A DNA stretch of 64,000 nucleotides. Origin: Hevea brasiliensis (Eukaryota; Streptophyta; Magnoliopsida; Malpighiales; Euphorbiaceae). The DNA lies in assembly GCF_030052815.1 (NCBI RefSeq), contig NC_079498.1, positions 66,450,992-66,514,991 on the forward strand. The letters run 5' to 3'. Under the pieces are notes generated by a model. It saw nothing but the letters and a program-made list of their open reading frames with translations. It was not told where the DNA came from and did not search any database. Positions 47,877-60,195 of this stretch are shown here, in pieces. The stretch's first letter is position 1, and every line of letters starts with the position of its first letter. The position numbers and the translations under genes are program-made.

Positions 47877-50800
47877 TGTAACACCCCCGTTTGCATAGCC
47901 TGGTATATTTCACTGTTCCGGTGACCGGTGTCAGTCCGGACAATTATTGGGATTAGAGCCACACCCAAGACAATTTGAGAAGCCATAAACACAAATAATT
48001 AGTAATGTTTAATTAGTTAACTATAAATAAGAAAAACAGAACATAAGAGGTTAAACGAGCCGAGAGTCACAGCGATGAGTGACCTCCTAGGGAACGACTG
48101 CGAAGTCGTTTTAAACTCAAATTTCGAACCGTAAAAAGTGACGCTGCGGTCCTTAGGACCCTTATGAACACAGTGGAAAAGAGAAAATCACGAAAAAGAA
48201 CTGTTAAGTCAGTCAAATAATTAGGTTAGGGAGCCGGAAGAAATATTGGATTATTTGCAAACCGGGATGAACCGGCGAGGGGCAATTTGGTCAATTGACC
48301 CCGAGAGCTGACTTCTGACATAACTGTCAAATAAAATCGGAGAAAAGAAAATTTTGGAATCGACAATAGAATTAAAGAACTAATAGAAAAATAAATAGAA
48401 AAAAAAAAAGAGAAAAGGAAAGAGGTTGGAAAAGTCAAAGTTGATGACATCACTAATGATGTCATAAACAAATTTGTTAAATATTTATTAAATTTGATAT
48501 TTATGGTCTTCCAAAGCAAAAACGTGTAAAGGAAAAACAAAGAAAAAATTTAGGATTTTCTTCTTCTTCCCCTCTCTCTTTGCCACCCACTTGTTTCCTT
48601 AAATCCCCCATGGAAGCTTTTTCTTTAAGCTTACATTAAGCTCAAATTTTCCTTACCCAACCATAATAACTCTCATAAGGACTTCTTTAAAGCTTGTTAT
48701 TACTACTTAAGAAGGAGATTTCAAGAAGAAAGAAGAGCAAAGGTTAGGGTTTTGAAGCTTTAAGTGAGGTTAGCATATCAAACTCTTTATTTTTCCATTT
48801 AAATGCATGTTTAGGTAATTAAGTGAGCTTAGAACTTGATTTAAATGAAACAAATATGGGAGAGGGACCAAACTGAAATTTGGGCAGCTTGATAGGAGTA
48901 TGAATTACATGAAATTGATGCATTAGAAGGAGTTTAAAAGCTTTGATTAGTTGAATGGTTAAGGTTAAGTGCACTAGTTATGGTTAAATGCAAGAGTTAG
49001 TGAGTTTAGGGTTTCAATGCAAGGGTTTATGAACCAAAAATTGGGAAATGCATAAATGGCATATTTGACCTATTTTGAAATGAAATAATGATCAATTAGG
49101 ACCAAATAAAGTGTATGGTAATGGTGGAAAATTTAGCTAAATTCGTAGGTCAATGGTCATGCTGCTGGCAGCATGACCAAACCCACTTTGAAGGACCAAA
49201 ACTCAAATTTTACAAGTCCAATTGATATGCCACCAATTGGAGATGAAAATAGACATAAAAGAGCACAATTTTCATTAAGGAACCATGACAAAAAACTGAC
49301 CAAAACTTGGTGAAACAATTGACCAAAGTGAATTGATAGCAGGCTGCCAAGATTAAACTGACCAAATGAACAGTAACTGTTCATTTGGTCATAACTCGAG
49401 CTAGGTAGGTCAAATTGACCTGAAATTTTACCAGAAATTAGATATGATATAGACCTAAAACTTTCATGAAGAACATCAACCCAAATTAGGCCATTAACTC
49501 ATTCAAATCATTGAGCAAATTTAAATTTACTGTACTGAGATTCTGCAGATTTTTCATTGAGCAGCAATGTTTGGATGGTTATAACTCTCTCTAGAAAACT
49601 CGGATTTAGGCGATTCTTGAACCGATGGAAACCTAAGACATAGTACAAAATTTCATATTAAGAAAGTGAGACCAAATTATGAACTTAACTTGATCAAATT
49701 ATTAACCAAAGTTGGACCAAAAATCTGCCAGCACTAAAATCTCAGTATAAACAGTACACGTGAACAGTAAACTTATTTTGGCCATAACTTGAGCTACAAA
49801 ACTCCGATTGAGGTGATCCAAAAATGAGAATACACTTAAGACAATAAGGAACATTTTCTATGAAGGAAGTTTTGTCAAATTCCAACAGTAGATCGACCAA
49901 TGGAATAGTGCAACTTCGGAGCACAAAACCGAAAATTGGCAATTTTGCCAAAATGACCTATGCTTTGAAAAAGTGACCAAAACCAACAAGTTTAATGAAC
50001 AAAATGTGGTATGTGGGTGAAGTTGGAGTTCCCATACCTATTAATCCTTAGAAAGTCAATTATTTGACTTAAATAGTGCAGTGAATAGTAACCCGAAACA
50101 CAAAATTTCGAAAACGTCGAATTTAACACGTTAGAAATAGGTAAATGCGAAGTTAAAATTTATTTTGGGATTTATGTTAAGTTCTAGTACTGAAACATTG
50201 TAAAATTTTGTGTTTCAGTTGAAAAGAATATCGGGAAGGAACCCGAGGAAACGAGTCGAGGCTAAGGGACGACTCGCTTGAGGTTTGTGCACAATAAACC
50301 CTATTTAAGCATTTTATCCTTGAAAAATTGATTTATTACGCATTATGAATTTATGAACAAAATGTGTTGCCACCTTGTGATCAAATTGTAACTTTGGAAA
50401 TGGATTGATTTTTGTATGCAATATTTGAATGAAATGTTTGAAACAAATTTTTGATTCACACTTAGCATGACAGTTACTTATTATTCCTCCTCCATTTATG
50501 GGGTTGAGATCGTTTATTTTCCTCCCTCTCTGGCTTGCCAGTTGAGGTTGTAGATCGGATGAGTACTCATTAGCTAGCTAGCCACCTCCCTCATTGGTTT
50601 CGATTAATGGGGTTGAGATTGCTTTGTCGTGGTGTACAACACGGCATTGATCGGAAATTTTGTGTCATGGCTTAAGTTGTGTATGACTTTGGCAACACTG
50701 TGTTTATGCAATTGTTTGACTAAACTGTTGTTTAATGTATTATTTGACAAAATGAGTTGTTATGAGCTTTGATATTTGCGAAATGTGATTGTGAAGTATT

Positions 50801-51555
50801 CAAATTATGTTTCATCAATAAATGATTTATGTATCGCATTTTAAATCTTTATTGTGCACCACTGAGTATGTTTATACTCAGCGATAGTTTAATTTACTGT
50901 CGCAGATAAAAGCAAGGGGAAAGCAGCAGAGTGAGCTGCGGGATTGACAAGATCTTTTTGATCCCTTTTTGTACGGGTATTGTTTTATACCCTTATGGTT
51001 ATTTTGATGTAAATACTGTAATATCATAAGTATCAATGTAAATTGAGCAGTTATAAATAAACTATAATAATATTATTTTAGATTTTCTCCTGTAAATTTG
51101 ATATTTGTACATATGGATTTTCTGCCTTATGTTTTGTGAATGGAATTATTGAACCTACTGGGTTGACAAATTTGACTTAGATTGTGAAACTGTTTTGAAA
51201 TGGATTGACTTGAGTTGAATTGTGAATTATTGGAGGTTGGGAGTTGTAAAATAGTTTTGGAAGTGCTTTTTACAGGTATTTGAAGAACTGGTTTCTCAAA
51301 ATACAGAGGGAACTCTGTCAAAATTTTTATAAAATTTGCGACAAAATTTGAATGGACAAAAATTTTTACTAGTATTTAAACTTTGAATAAATGGTTTTTA
51401 ATTCTTACCAAAATGCTCACCACTTCCAAAATGTAAGAAAATTGTTTTAAAATCCCTTGTAGGGTACTTAATGAGTTATCGGTAGGTGAAGTTCGGTAGT
51501 TCATTAAGTATTCTACGGGAGCATGCTATGCCTTACGGAGGGGTAAGGTGTGACA
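47877..51555 (+). mobile_element. Solo LTR, family C, TSD TTTAT
   Basis: 3679 bp from TGTAACACCCCCG to GGTAAGGTGTGACA, flanked by TTTAT at 47872-47876 and 51556-51560. It has no PBS or coding region. It is the cleanest complete copy of family C here: module GTTCCGGTGACCGGTGTCAG near 47915, 'gaggtttgtgcacaataaac' near 50280, stem-loop pair 50862-50903. It is inserted in the 3' UTR of the Ogre/Tat element. Confidence 0.94.
50862..50903 (+). promoter_or_regulatory. Conserved tandem stem-loops (best copy)
   Basis: CTGAGTAT-GTTT-ATACTCAG (50862-50881) gives a perfect 8-bp stem. It is followed at once by GCGATAG...CTGTCGC (50881-50903), with one G-T wobble. It lies about 650 bp before the LTR end. 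Confidence 0.55.
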
Positions 51556-51764
51556 TTTATTATGGCTTAAAAAACTAAGGTATAATTTCAAAGGAAAAGG
51601 GTACAAGAATAGATCTCACAAATTTCTTTTAGCTAACTTTGAACTCCCTTAACTGCCACCATTTTAAGTAATCCTCCGATGAACGTTCGTGCCGTGGTGA
51701 CTTATTACCTCTTCTGGTCTCGACCCCCTTCCTTATTTCTCCGTTTTCTGGTCCTAGGAGCGCC

Positions 51765-51952
51765 CTTTCAGGTTTTCACCCCTAGAGGATGATCCCCTTT
51801 TCTTTTTTTTTTTTCTTACTTTTTCAGGATGCCCTTTCGACTTTTCACCCCCTACTTATTTTTCAGAAAGTGCCCTAGCGGGTTTTTGCCCTTTTTCACA
51901 CATTTTGCTAGGAGTACCCTTTTAGGTTTTCACTCCTACATCATTTTTTTTT
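51765..51952. repeat. Repeat module, copy 2, in the Ogre/Tat 3' UTR
   Basis: 51825-51950 matches 47604-47730 with about 10% difference. 51765-51790 holds a further partial unit. It lies directly downstream of the pol stop codon on the minus strand (51953). It is not the TSD of the intervening LTR, whose TSD is TTTAT. Confidence 0.85.
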
Positions 51953-54448
51953 TTAGGCATAATATCTTTTTACAGCATCTGCATTCATGGGTCTTGGGAA
52001 TTCTTCCCCGTCCATGTGAGTCAAGATCAGTGCACCGCCAGAAAATGTCTTTTTAACCACATAGGGTCCCTTGTAAGTTGGTGACCATTTGCCCCAGGGA
52101 TCATTTTGATTTGGGGGGATCTTTTTTAAAACTAGATCTCCCGATTAGAATTCGTGCGGGCGAACATTTTTATTAAATGCTTTAGCCATTCTCCTTTGGT
52201 ATAATTGCCCATGACAAACCGCTGTTAGTCTTTTTTCTTCTATTATATTCAGCTGATCTAACCTCGATTGAATCCATTCTGACTCGTCGATTCCCGACTC
52301 TTTTAGAATTCTCAGGGAGGGAATTTCCACCTCTATAGGTAAAACAGCTTCCATTTAGTAGACCAATGAATATGGAGTTGCCCCAGTCGATGTCCTTATG
52401 GAGGTCTGATAAGCATGAAGGGCGAAGGGAAGTATATCATGCCAATCTTTATAAGTGACGGTCATTTTCCTAATTATTCTCTTAATATTTTTATTAACGG
52501 CTTCCACCGCTCCATTCATTTACGGACGGTATGGTGATGAATTGAGACGCTAGATTTTATACTGATCACATAAATTTCAGATCTTTGGGCAATTCAAATT
52601 CTTAGCATTGTCGGTGACAATCTCGCCAGGAAGGCCATATCGGCAGATAACATTATTTTTAAAAAATTTGAGGAATGTATTTTGCATGATATGAGCATAT
52701 GACGTTGCCTCAACCCATTTGGAAAAGTAGTCAATAGCCACCAAGATGAACCTGTGCCCATTAGATGCACTGGGATTAATAGGACAGATTACGTCGATGC
52801 CCCACATTGCAGAAGGCCAAGGTGAGACAAGATTAAAAAGCTGATGAGGCGGGACATAAATTTGACATTTATTACACTTTCGAAAGTACTCAATGCAGTC
52901 TTTTTCCAAAGTAGTCCAGAAGTATACCTGTCTCACGATTTGCTTAGCCATCATATGCCCATTAGCGTGAGTAGCGCAATTCCCCTCATGAGTTTCAAAA
53001 AGTATCCTCCTTGCTTCTTTTGCTCCATGCACCTCAACAATTCGGCATTGGAGCTCCTTTTGTACAAAATTTCACTACTGGGGAAGTATCCTAGTGCTAA
53101 TTTCCTAATTATTCTTCTTTCATTTCTGCTTGCCCCGGGAGGGTATTCCCTAGTTTTGATATAAACCTGGATGTCATGATACCAGGGTTTACCATCTGTT
53201 TCTTCTTTGATCATGAAGCAGTACGCCGGCTCACTCCTTGCTTTAATTTGTAACACCTGTGTCGTCTATCCCTCTTCCATCTGAGTCATGACAGCTAGAG
53301 TGGTTAAGGCATTAGTGAATTGGTTCTTGTCACGATTGAGGTGAGTGAAGAAAATCTCTTTGAATTTCTTAATTAATTCTAGGAGATACTTTTGATATGG
53401 GATCAGTTTCGGGTCTTTAGTTTGCCATTCCCCTTTTACTTGGTAAATGATCAAGGCCGAATCTCGTACACCTCTAATTTCTTATTCTTAATTTCGATGG
53501 CAACCTGTAAACCCATCACACAGACTTCATACTCTGCAACGTTATTGGTGCAGTCGAACCTTAGCTTGATAGCTATTGGGAAGTGTTTTCCATCTGGGGA
53601 TATCAAAACTGCTCCAATCCCATTATCGGACAAATTGACTGCTCCGTCGAAATACATTTCCCATACATCATTCGGTTCTTTGTCATCGCTGCTAACTTCA
53701 TTAACACATACTCATCGGGGAATTCGAAATCCAAGGCTTCATAATCCTGGATCGAGTTTTCTGCTAGGAGATCAGCAATCACGCTTCCTTTTACTGCCTT
53801 TTCTAGTTATGTAGATAATGTCATATTGGGCAAGTATGACCTGCCATTTTGCTATCCTCCCTGGCACAAACGGGCTTTCAAATACATACTTGAATGGGTC
53901 AATTCTGGAGATGAGCCACCTTGTATGATTCAACATGTAGTGCTTGAGTCGATTTGTTGTCCATGCCAATGTGCAACAAGTTTTCTCTATGAATGAGTAT
54001 CTCGACTCGCATTCGTTGAATTTTTTGCTTAGATAGCAAATGGTTCTTTCCTTTCTCCCTATGTCATCATGTTGACCTAGCACACATCCCATCAAACTTT
54101 GTTGAATTGCCATGTACAAAATCAACTAGCTTCCCATCACTGGAGGAACCAATATTGGCGGATTTGACAGGTATTGTTTAATCTTTTCAAAAGCCTCATG
54201 ACAAACTTGATCCCATGGGCGGTGTTATTCTTCTTAAGTAGTTTAAAAATGGGCTCAGCTTTAGCAGTGAGATTGGAGATAAATCTCAAAATTTAGTTCA
54301 GTTTTCCTAGGAAACTACGCACCTTCCTTTCTGTCTTTAGGGATGGCATTTCTTGAATGGCTCAAACTTTGTCTGGATCCACTTCTATTCCCTTCTTCCT
54401 TACTATGAATCCCAATAGCTTACCAAACCTAGCCCCAAACACACACTT
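51953..54448 (-). pseudogene. pol: Ogre/Tat Pol: RT end, RNase H, second RNase H, integrase
   Basis: In minus-strand order. 54448-54130 is the RT thumb and connection (RSFLGKLN near 54300). 54125-53772 is the first RNase H (LSKKFNECESRY). 53657-53400 is a second, archaeal-type RNase H (YFDGAVN..GIGAVL near 53640, NNVAEYE near 53540), a feature of the Tat lineage. 53032-52577 is integrase, with an H..H/CNKC zinc finger and Asp residues in WGIDVI and VTDNAKN. The catalytic Glu is in NGAVEA near 52520. 52354-51953 is the C-terminus ending NADAVKRYYA and a TAA. Several stops and frameshifts break it. It joins the RT half at 62244 across the LTR insertion, at a Leu-Ala-Lys-Cys stretch. Confidence 0.9.
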
Positions 54449-55768
54449 TGTCACACCTTACCCCTCTGTAAGGCATAACATGATCCCGTAGAATACCAAA
54501 TGAACTACCGAACTTCTCCTACCGATAACTCATTAAGTATCCTACAAGGGATTTTAAAACAATTTACTTACTTTTGTTAAGTGGTGAGCATTTTCTAGTT
54601 GGTGTAAAAAACATTTAATTAAAATTTAAAACTAGTTAATATTTTTTGCCTATTTTATTTTTTTGTAAATTTTACAAAAATTTTGACAGAGTTTCGTCTG
54701 TATTTTGAGAAAACAGTTCTTCAAATACCTGAAAAAAACACTTCCAATAATTTTACTCAACCACTACTTCAATTTCATAATCAATTTCAACCAATTTCTC
54801 AATTTCCAAAAATTCAATAATCATTAAAATAATATCTATCAATCTCCTTCAAATTAAAATAAAACATTTCCATTCATTAAAGACAATAATCTATATATAC
54901 ATCATACTAAAGTCTACATTGGGAAAACCCAAACTAAATTTTATTACAACTTTATACAAATTTTGTATAAACTCCTCAAGACCGAATTTACATGTCCATA
55001 CATTTATGTACATTACATATATCAAAATAAATTTCTACAATCAGGGTATAAAATATACCCGATATAACTTCAGGATGAGTCGCTTGATAATCCTCAGCAG
55101 CTCACTCTGCTGCTCCTCTAGTCTCTAAATCTGTGATAGCAATAACAGCTATTGCTGAGTACTAGGACTCAGTGGTGCACAACATACTAAAAGAATCTTT
55201 ATGCAGAATTTAAATCACATTTATTCAAAAATTGAACTGAGCATGCGAGTTAAACACAAAACATGAATTACGAGATTTTAATTCCAAACAATTTCATTTG
55301 GAAGTATCAAACACATTTCATAAAACCCACAGTTAGATCATGCCATTCAAAACAAATATAATCTCAATAGCTAGAGGCTAAGGAGAAGTCACATCACAAG
55401 GCTAGTTAGCTCAAATATATGGATATCCATTCAAATCCTCTTCTACTGGCACACCTCAACACTTCTCTAGAGAAGAAATCAAAATTCGAAACTAATTAAC
55501 CCCACTAGTCATGCTAGTGAGGTGTTCAAATATATGGTCATGAAACTGTGGTTTCAAAACTTATCTTAACAATTTGCTAAACATTACTATTTCAAATATA
55601 CACAATAACTTTCACAATTTAAATCAAAACATCATAAATAATGTCACAAATAAACTTTCAACAATTCAAAGCAAAAGTAAAATGCATATTTCATTCACTT
55701 TTTCAATAAATTTTAAAGCATAGTGATGTTGTGCATAAACCTTAAGCGAGTCGCCTCTTGGCCTTGAC

Positions 55769-58700
55769 TGTAACACCTCGTTTGCATAGCCTGGTAGATT
55801 TCACTGTTCCGGTGACCGGTGTCGGTCCGGACAATTAATGGGATTAGGGCCACACTTAAGACAACTTGAGAAGCCATAAACACAAATAATTAGTAATGTT
55901 TAATTAGTTAACTATAAATAAGAAAAACATAACATAAAAAGGTTAAACGAGCCGAGAGTCACAGCGATGAGTGACCTCCTCGGGAACGACTGCGAAGTCA
56001 TTTTAAACTCAAATTTCGAACAGTAAAAAGTGACGCTGCGGTCCTTAGGACCCTTATGAACACAGTGGAAAAGAGAAAATCACGAAAAAGAACTGTTAAG
56101 TCAGTCAAATAATTAGGTCAGGGAGCCGAAAGAAATATTGGATTATTTACAAACCGGGATGAACCGGCGAGGGGCAATTTGGTCAATTGACCCCGAGAGC
56201 TGACTCCTAACCTAACTGTCAAATAAAATCAGAGAAAAGAAAACTTCGGGATCGAAAATTAAATTAAAGAACTAATAGAAAAAAAAAAAAAGAAGATGGA
56301 AAAGTCAAAGGTGATGACATCATGCATGATGTCATAAACAAATTAATTAAATTATTTATTAAATTAATTTGTGGTCTTCCATAAGCCAAGTTATAAAATA
56401 AAAGAAAAGAAAAAAAAAATGGTCATCTTCCCACTTTCCCGTTCACACTCTTTCTCTCTCTCTTTTATCCTTTGTTCCTCCATAGCCATGAAAAATCAAG
56501 CTTTTAAAGCTTGAATCAACCCCATAAATCCCACAAATTTCTTATGTAAATCTTATTGTTGGATCTTGACAAGCTTATTGAGAACAAGAAGAAAGAAGAA
56601 ATTAGAAGAATTGGAGCTTTTGGAAAAACTTCAATTGAACTAAGTTGATCCAACCTTTTCTTTAAGTAAAAATGTTTGAATTAGAGTAGAAATGGATAGA
56701 ATAACATGAAAAATTGAGAAAATTATGTATGAGAACAAAGATGTAAATTTCAGCCAGCCATGGGATTGTGAAGTGTTGATGTGTTTTAGTTCAAGTAAAT
56801 GTGTGTACAAGCCTAATTGAGCAAGTAGATGTGATTGGCACACTTTGATTTGATGAATTTTAATAAATTAGAAATTAGGGTTTGAATGTTAGGGTTTGTG
56901 AACCAAAATTTAGAGAAATGAGTAAATGACATGTTTGACCTAGTGTGAGGTGAAAAATGGTCAATAATGACCAAAGGAGATGTGTTTGAATTGTTGGAAG
57001 TGAAGCCAAATTCAGAGGTTGCATGGTCATGCTGCTGGCAGCATGACCAAGCCAACTTTGAAGGACCAAAACTCAAATTTTACAAGTCCAATTGATATGC
57101 CACCAATTGGAGATGAAAATAGACATAAAATAGCACAATTTTCATTAAGGAACCATGGCCAAAAACTGACTAAAACTTGGTGAACCAATTTACCAAAGTG
57201 AAATGAGAGCAGGCTGCCACTGCACCAAACTGACCAAATGAACAGTAACTGTTCATTTGGTCATAATTCGAGCTAGACAGGTCAAATTGACCTGAAATTT
57301 TACCATAAATTAGATAAGATATAGACCTAAAACTTTCATGAAGAACACCACCCCAAATTATGCCATTAACCTAGTCAAATTATTGAGCAAAGTTGAGTTA
57401 TTAAACCTGCAACTCTGCATAATTACCATTGAGCAGTAAAGTTCCAATGGCTATAACTCTCTCTAGAAAACTCCGATTTAGGTGAATCTTGAACCGATAG
57501 AAACCTAAGAGATAGTAGAACATTTCGTATGAAGGAAATTAGACCAAATTATGGACTTAACTTGATCAAATTATTGAATGAAGTTGGACCAAAAATCTGC
57601 CAGAACCATAGTTGCAGTATGAACAGTGCACGTGAACAATAACTGTATTTTGGCTATAACTTGAGCTACAAACTCTAATTGGGGTGATCCAAAAATGAGA
57701 ATACACTTAATACAATAAGGAACATTTTCTATGAAGGAAGTTTTTCCAAATTCCAACAGTAGATTGACCAATGGAACAGTGCAACTTCGGAGCACCAAAA
57801 CCGAAAATTGGCAATTTTGCCAAAATGACCTAAGCTTTGAGAAAATGGCCAAAACCAACAAGTTTGGTGACCAAAATGTGGTATGTGGGTGAAGTTGGAG
57901 TTCTCATACCTATTAAGCCTTAGAAAGTCAACTATTTGACTTGAATAGTGCAGTGAATAGTAACCCGAAACACAAAATTTAAAGACCGTCGAATTTAGCA
58001 CGTTAGAGCTAGGTATGTCACACCCCGGCTTAGTGGGCCCCAGCTCAAGCCCCTCTAGTGAGCCTTCTTGCCAGCGTACCCTTCTAGTTCACGCAACTCA
58101 AATCGATCTTGCTTTGGTGGAGTTAATCCCTTGGCCCTGCAGAGCTAGGATTCGAACCCATATCACCTCACGGTTTTACTCGCCTCTTACCAATTGAGCT
58201 GCAGCTCAATTGGTAAGAGGCGAGTAAAACCGTGAGGTGAGCTCAATTGGTAAGAGGCGAGTAAAACCGTGAGGTGATATGGGTTCGAATCCTAGCTCTG
58301 CAGGGCCAAGGGATTAACTCCACCAAAGCGACAAGATCGATTTGAGTTGCGTGCCCTCTAAGGGCACGCCAGAAGAACACTAGAGCTTGAGCTCACTGCC
58401 GGTGTGACAATAAAAAGGCGCCTTTTATTATCACACCCCGGCTTAGGGGGCCCCAGCTCAAGCCCCTCTAGTGAGCCTTCTTGCAGCTCAGTGAGCCGGA
58501 CTGCGACTCACAATGTCGCTTTGTGGAAATTAAATCCTTAAGCCTGCAGCTAGGATTCGAACCCTCACGGTTTAGCCTCTCACCAATTGAGCAAACCAAT
58601 TGGTGAGAGGCTAAGCAAACCGTGAGTGATAAGGGTTCAATCCTAGCTCACAGGCAAAGGGATTTAATTTCCACAAAGCGGACAGTACCTTGTGAGTCGC

Positions 58701-60195
58701 AGGTCCGGCCTCTAGAAGGGTACGCTGGCAAGAAGGCTCACTAGAGGGGCTTGAGCTGGGGCCCCCTAAGCCGGGGTGTGACAAGGTAATTGTAAAGCTA
58801 AATTTATTTTGGATTTATGTTAAGTTCTAGTACTGAAATATTGTAAAATTGTGTGTTTCAGTTGAAAAGAATATCGGGAAGGAACCCGAGGAACCGAGTC
58901 GAGGCTAAGGGACAACTCGTTTGAGGTTTGTGCATAATAAACCCTATTTAAGCATTTTATCCTTGAAAAAATTGATTTAGTACGCATTATGAATTTATGA
59001 ACTTTTGTGTTACCACCTTGTGATCAAATTGTAACTTTGGAAATTAATTTGATTTTTGTATGCAATATTTGAATGAAATGTTTGAAATGGATTCTTGATT
59101 CACACTTAGCATGACAGTTACTTATTATTCCTCCTCCATTTATGGGGTTGAGATCATTTATTTTCCTCCCTCTCTGGCTTGCCAGTTGAGGTTGTAGATC
59201 GGATGAGTACTCATTAGCTAGCTAGCCACCTCCCTCATTGATTTCAATTAATGGGGTTGAGATTGCTTTGTCGTGGTGTACAACACGGCATTGATCGAAA
59301 ATTTTGTGTCATTACTTAAGTTGTGTATGACTTTGGCAACACTGTTTTTATGAAATTATTTGACTAAACTGTGTTTAATAGATTATTTGACAAAATGATG
59401 TTATTATGAACTTTAACATTTGTGAAATGTGATTGAGAAACATTTAAATTGTGTTTGGAAATAAATGATTTATTTATTGCATTTTAAATTTTTATTGTGC
59501 ACCACTGAGTATTTTTATACTCAGCGATGGCTTATTTTGCTGTCGCAGATAAGAGCAAGGAAAAAGCAGCTGAGTGAGTTGCTACTGAGTTGAAGATCAC
59601 GTCAAGCTTTTGTACGGGTATTATTTTATACCCTTGTAGATAATTTTGATGTAAATATGGAAATGTTGTATGTATCAATGTAGTTGAGCAGTTGTAAATA
59701 AATTGTAATAATATTATTTTGGATTCTTTTCTGTAAATTTAATATTTGTATATATGGATTTTCTGCTTTATGCTTGGTGAATGGAAATATTAAATATTTT
59801 GAGATGAGAAAACTTGATTTGTATTGTGAAATTATTTTGAAGTGCATTGAATTGAGATGATTGAGATTTATTGGAGGTTGAGAGTTGTGAAAAATTTTTG
59901 GAAGTGTTTTTCTCAGGTATTTGAAGAACTGTTTTCTCCAATTTCAAACGGAACTCTGTCAAAATTTTTATAAAATTTGCGGCAAAATTTAAATAGACAA
60001 AAATTGTTACTAGTCTTTAAGCTTTGAATAAATGGTTTTAATTCTCACTAAAATGCTCACCTCTTCCAAAATGTAAGAAAATCGTTTTAAAATCCCTTGT
60101 AGGGTACTTAATGAGTTATCGGTAGGTGAAGTTCGGTAGTTCATTAAGTATTCTACGGGATCATGTTATGCCTTACGGAGGGATAAGGTGTGACA
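55769..60195 (+). mobile_element. Solo LTR, family C, plus strand, TSD TTGAC
   Basis: From TGTAACACCTCG to GGATAAGGTGTGACA, flanked by TTGAC at 55764-55768 and 60196-60200. It closely resembles 47877-51555. It is about 3.65 kb once the 768-bp foldback element and one TSD are subtracted, matching the 3.68 kb of the intact copy. Stem-loop pair at 59505-59546. Confidence 0.93.
58016..58783. mobile_element. Foldback element with tRNA-like modules, TSD AGGTA
   Basis: 768 bp beginning TGTCACACCCCGGCTTAG and ending CTAAGCCGGGGTGTGACA. Its long inverted ends are about 70 bp, and AGGTA flanks both sides (58011-58015, 58784-58788). Inside, about four ~190-bp monomers alternate in orientation: minus, plus, minus, plus. 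Their heads meet near 58201 and 58597 and their tails near 58420 (an AAAAGGCGCCTTTT palindrome). Each monomer carries a B-box-like GGTTCGAATCC or variant (58148-58158 minus, 58282-58292 plus, 58553-58563 minus, 58634-58643 plus) and an A-box-like 'agctcaattggtaagag'. A 37-bp duplication sits at the first centre (58204-58240, 58241-58277). I see no protein and do not recognise a named family. It could be an inverted SINE-like array mobilised with LTR-type ends. Confidence 0.75.

Noticed and set aside
58241..58300. A possible tRNA gene (A-box and B-box-like motifs)
   Set aside because: No acceptor stem pairs around it and no normal anticodon arm can be drawn. The same modules recur in inverted copies, so it is a tRNA-derived repeat.
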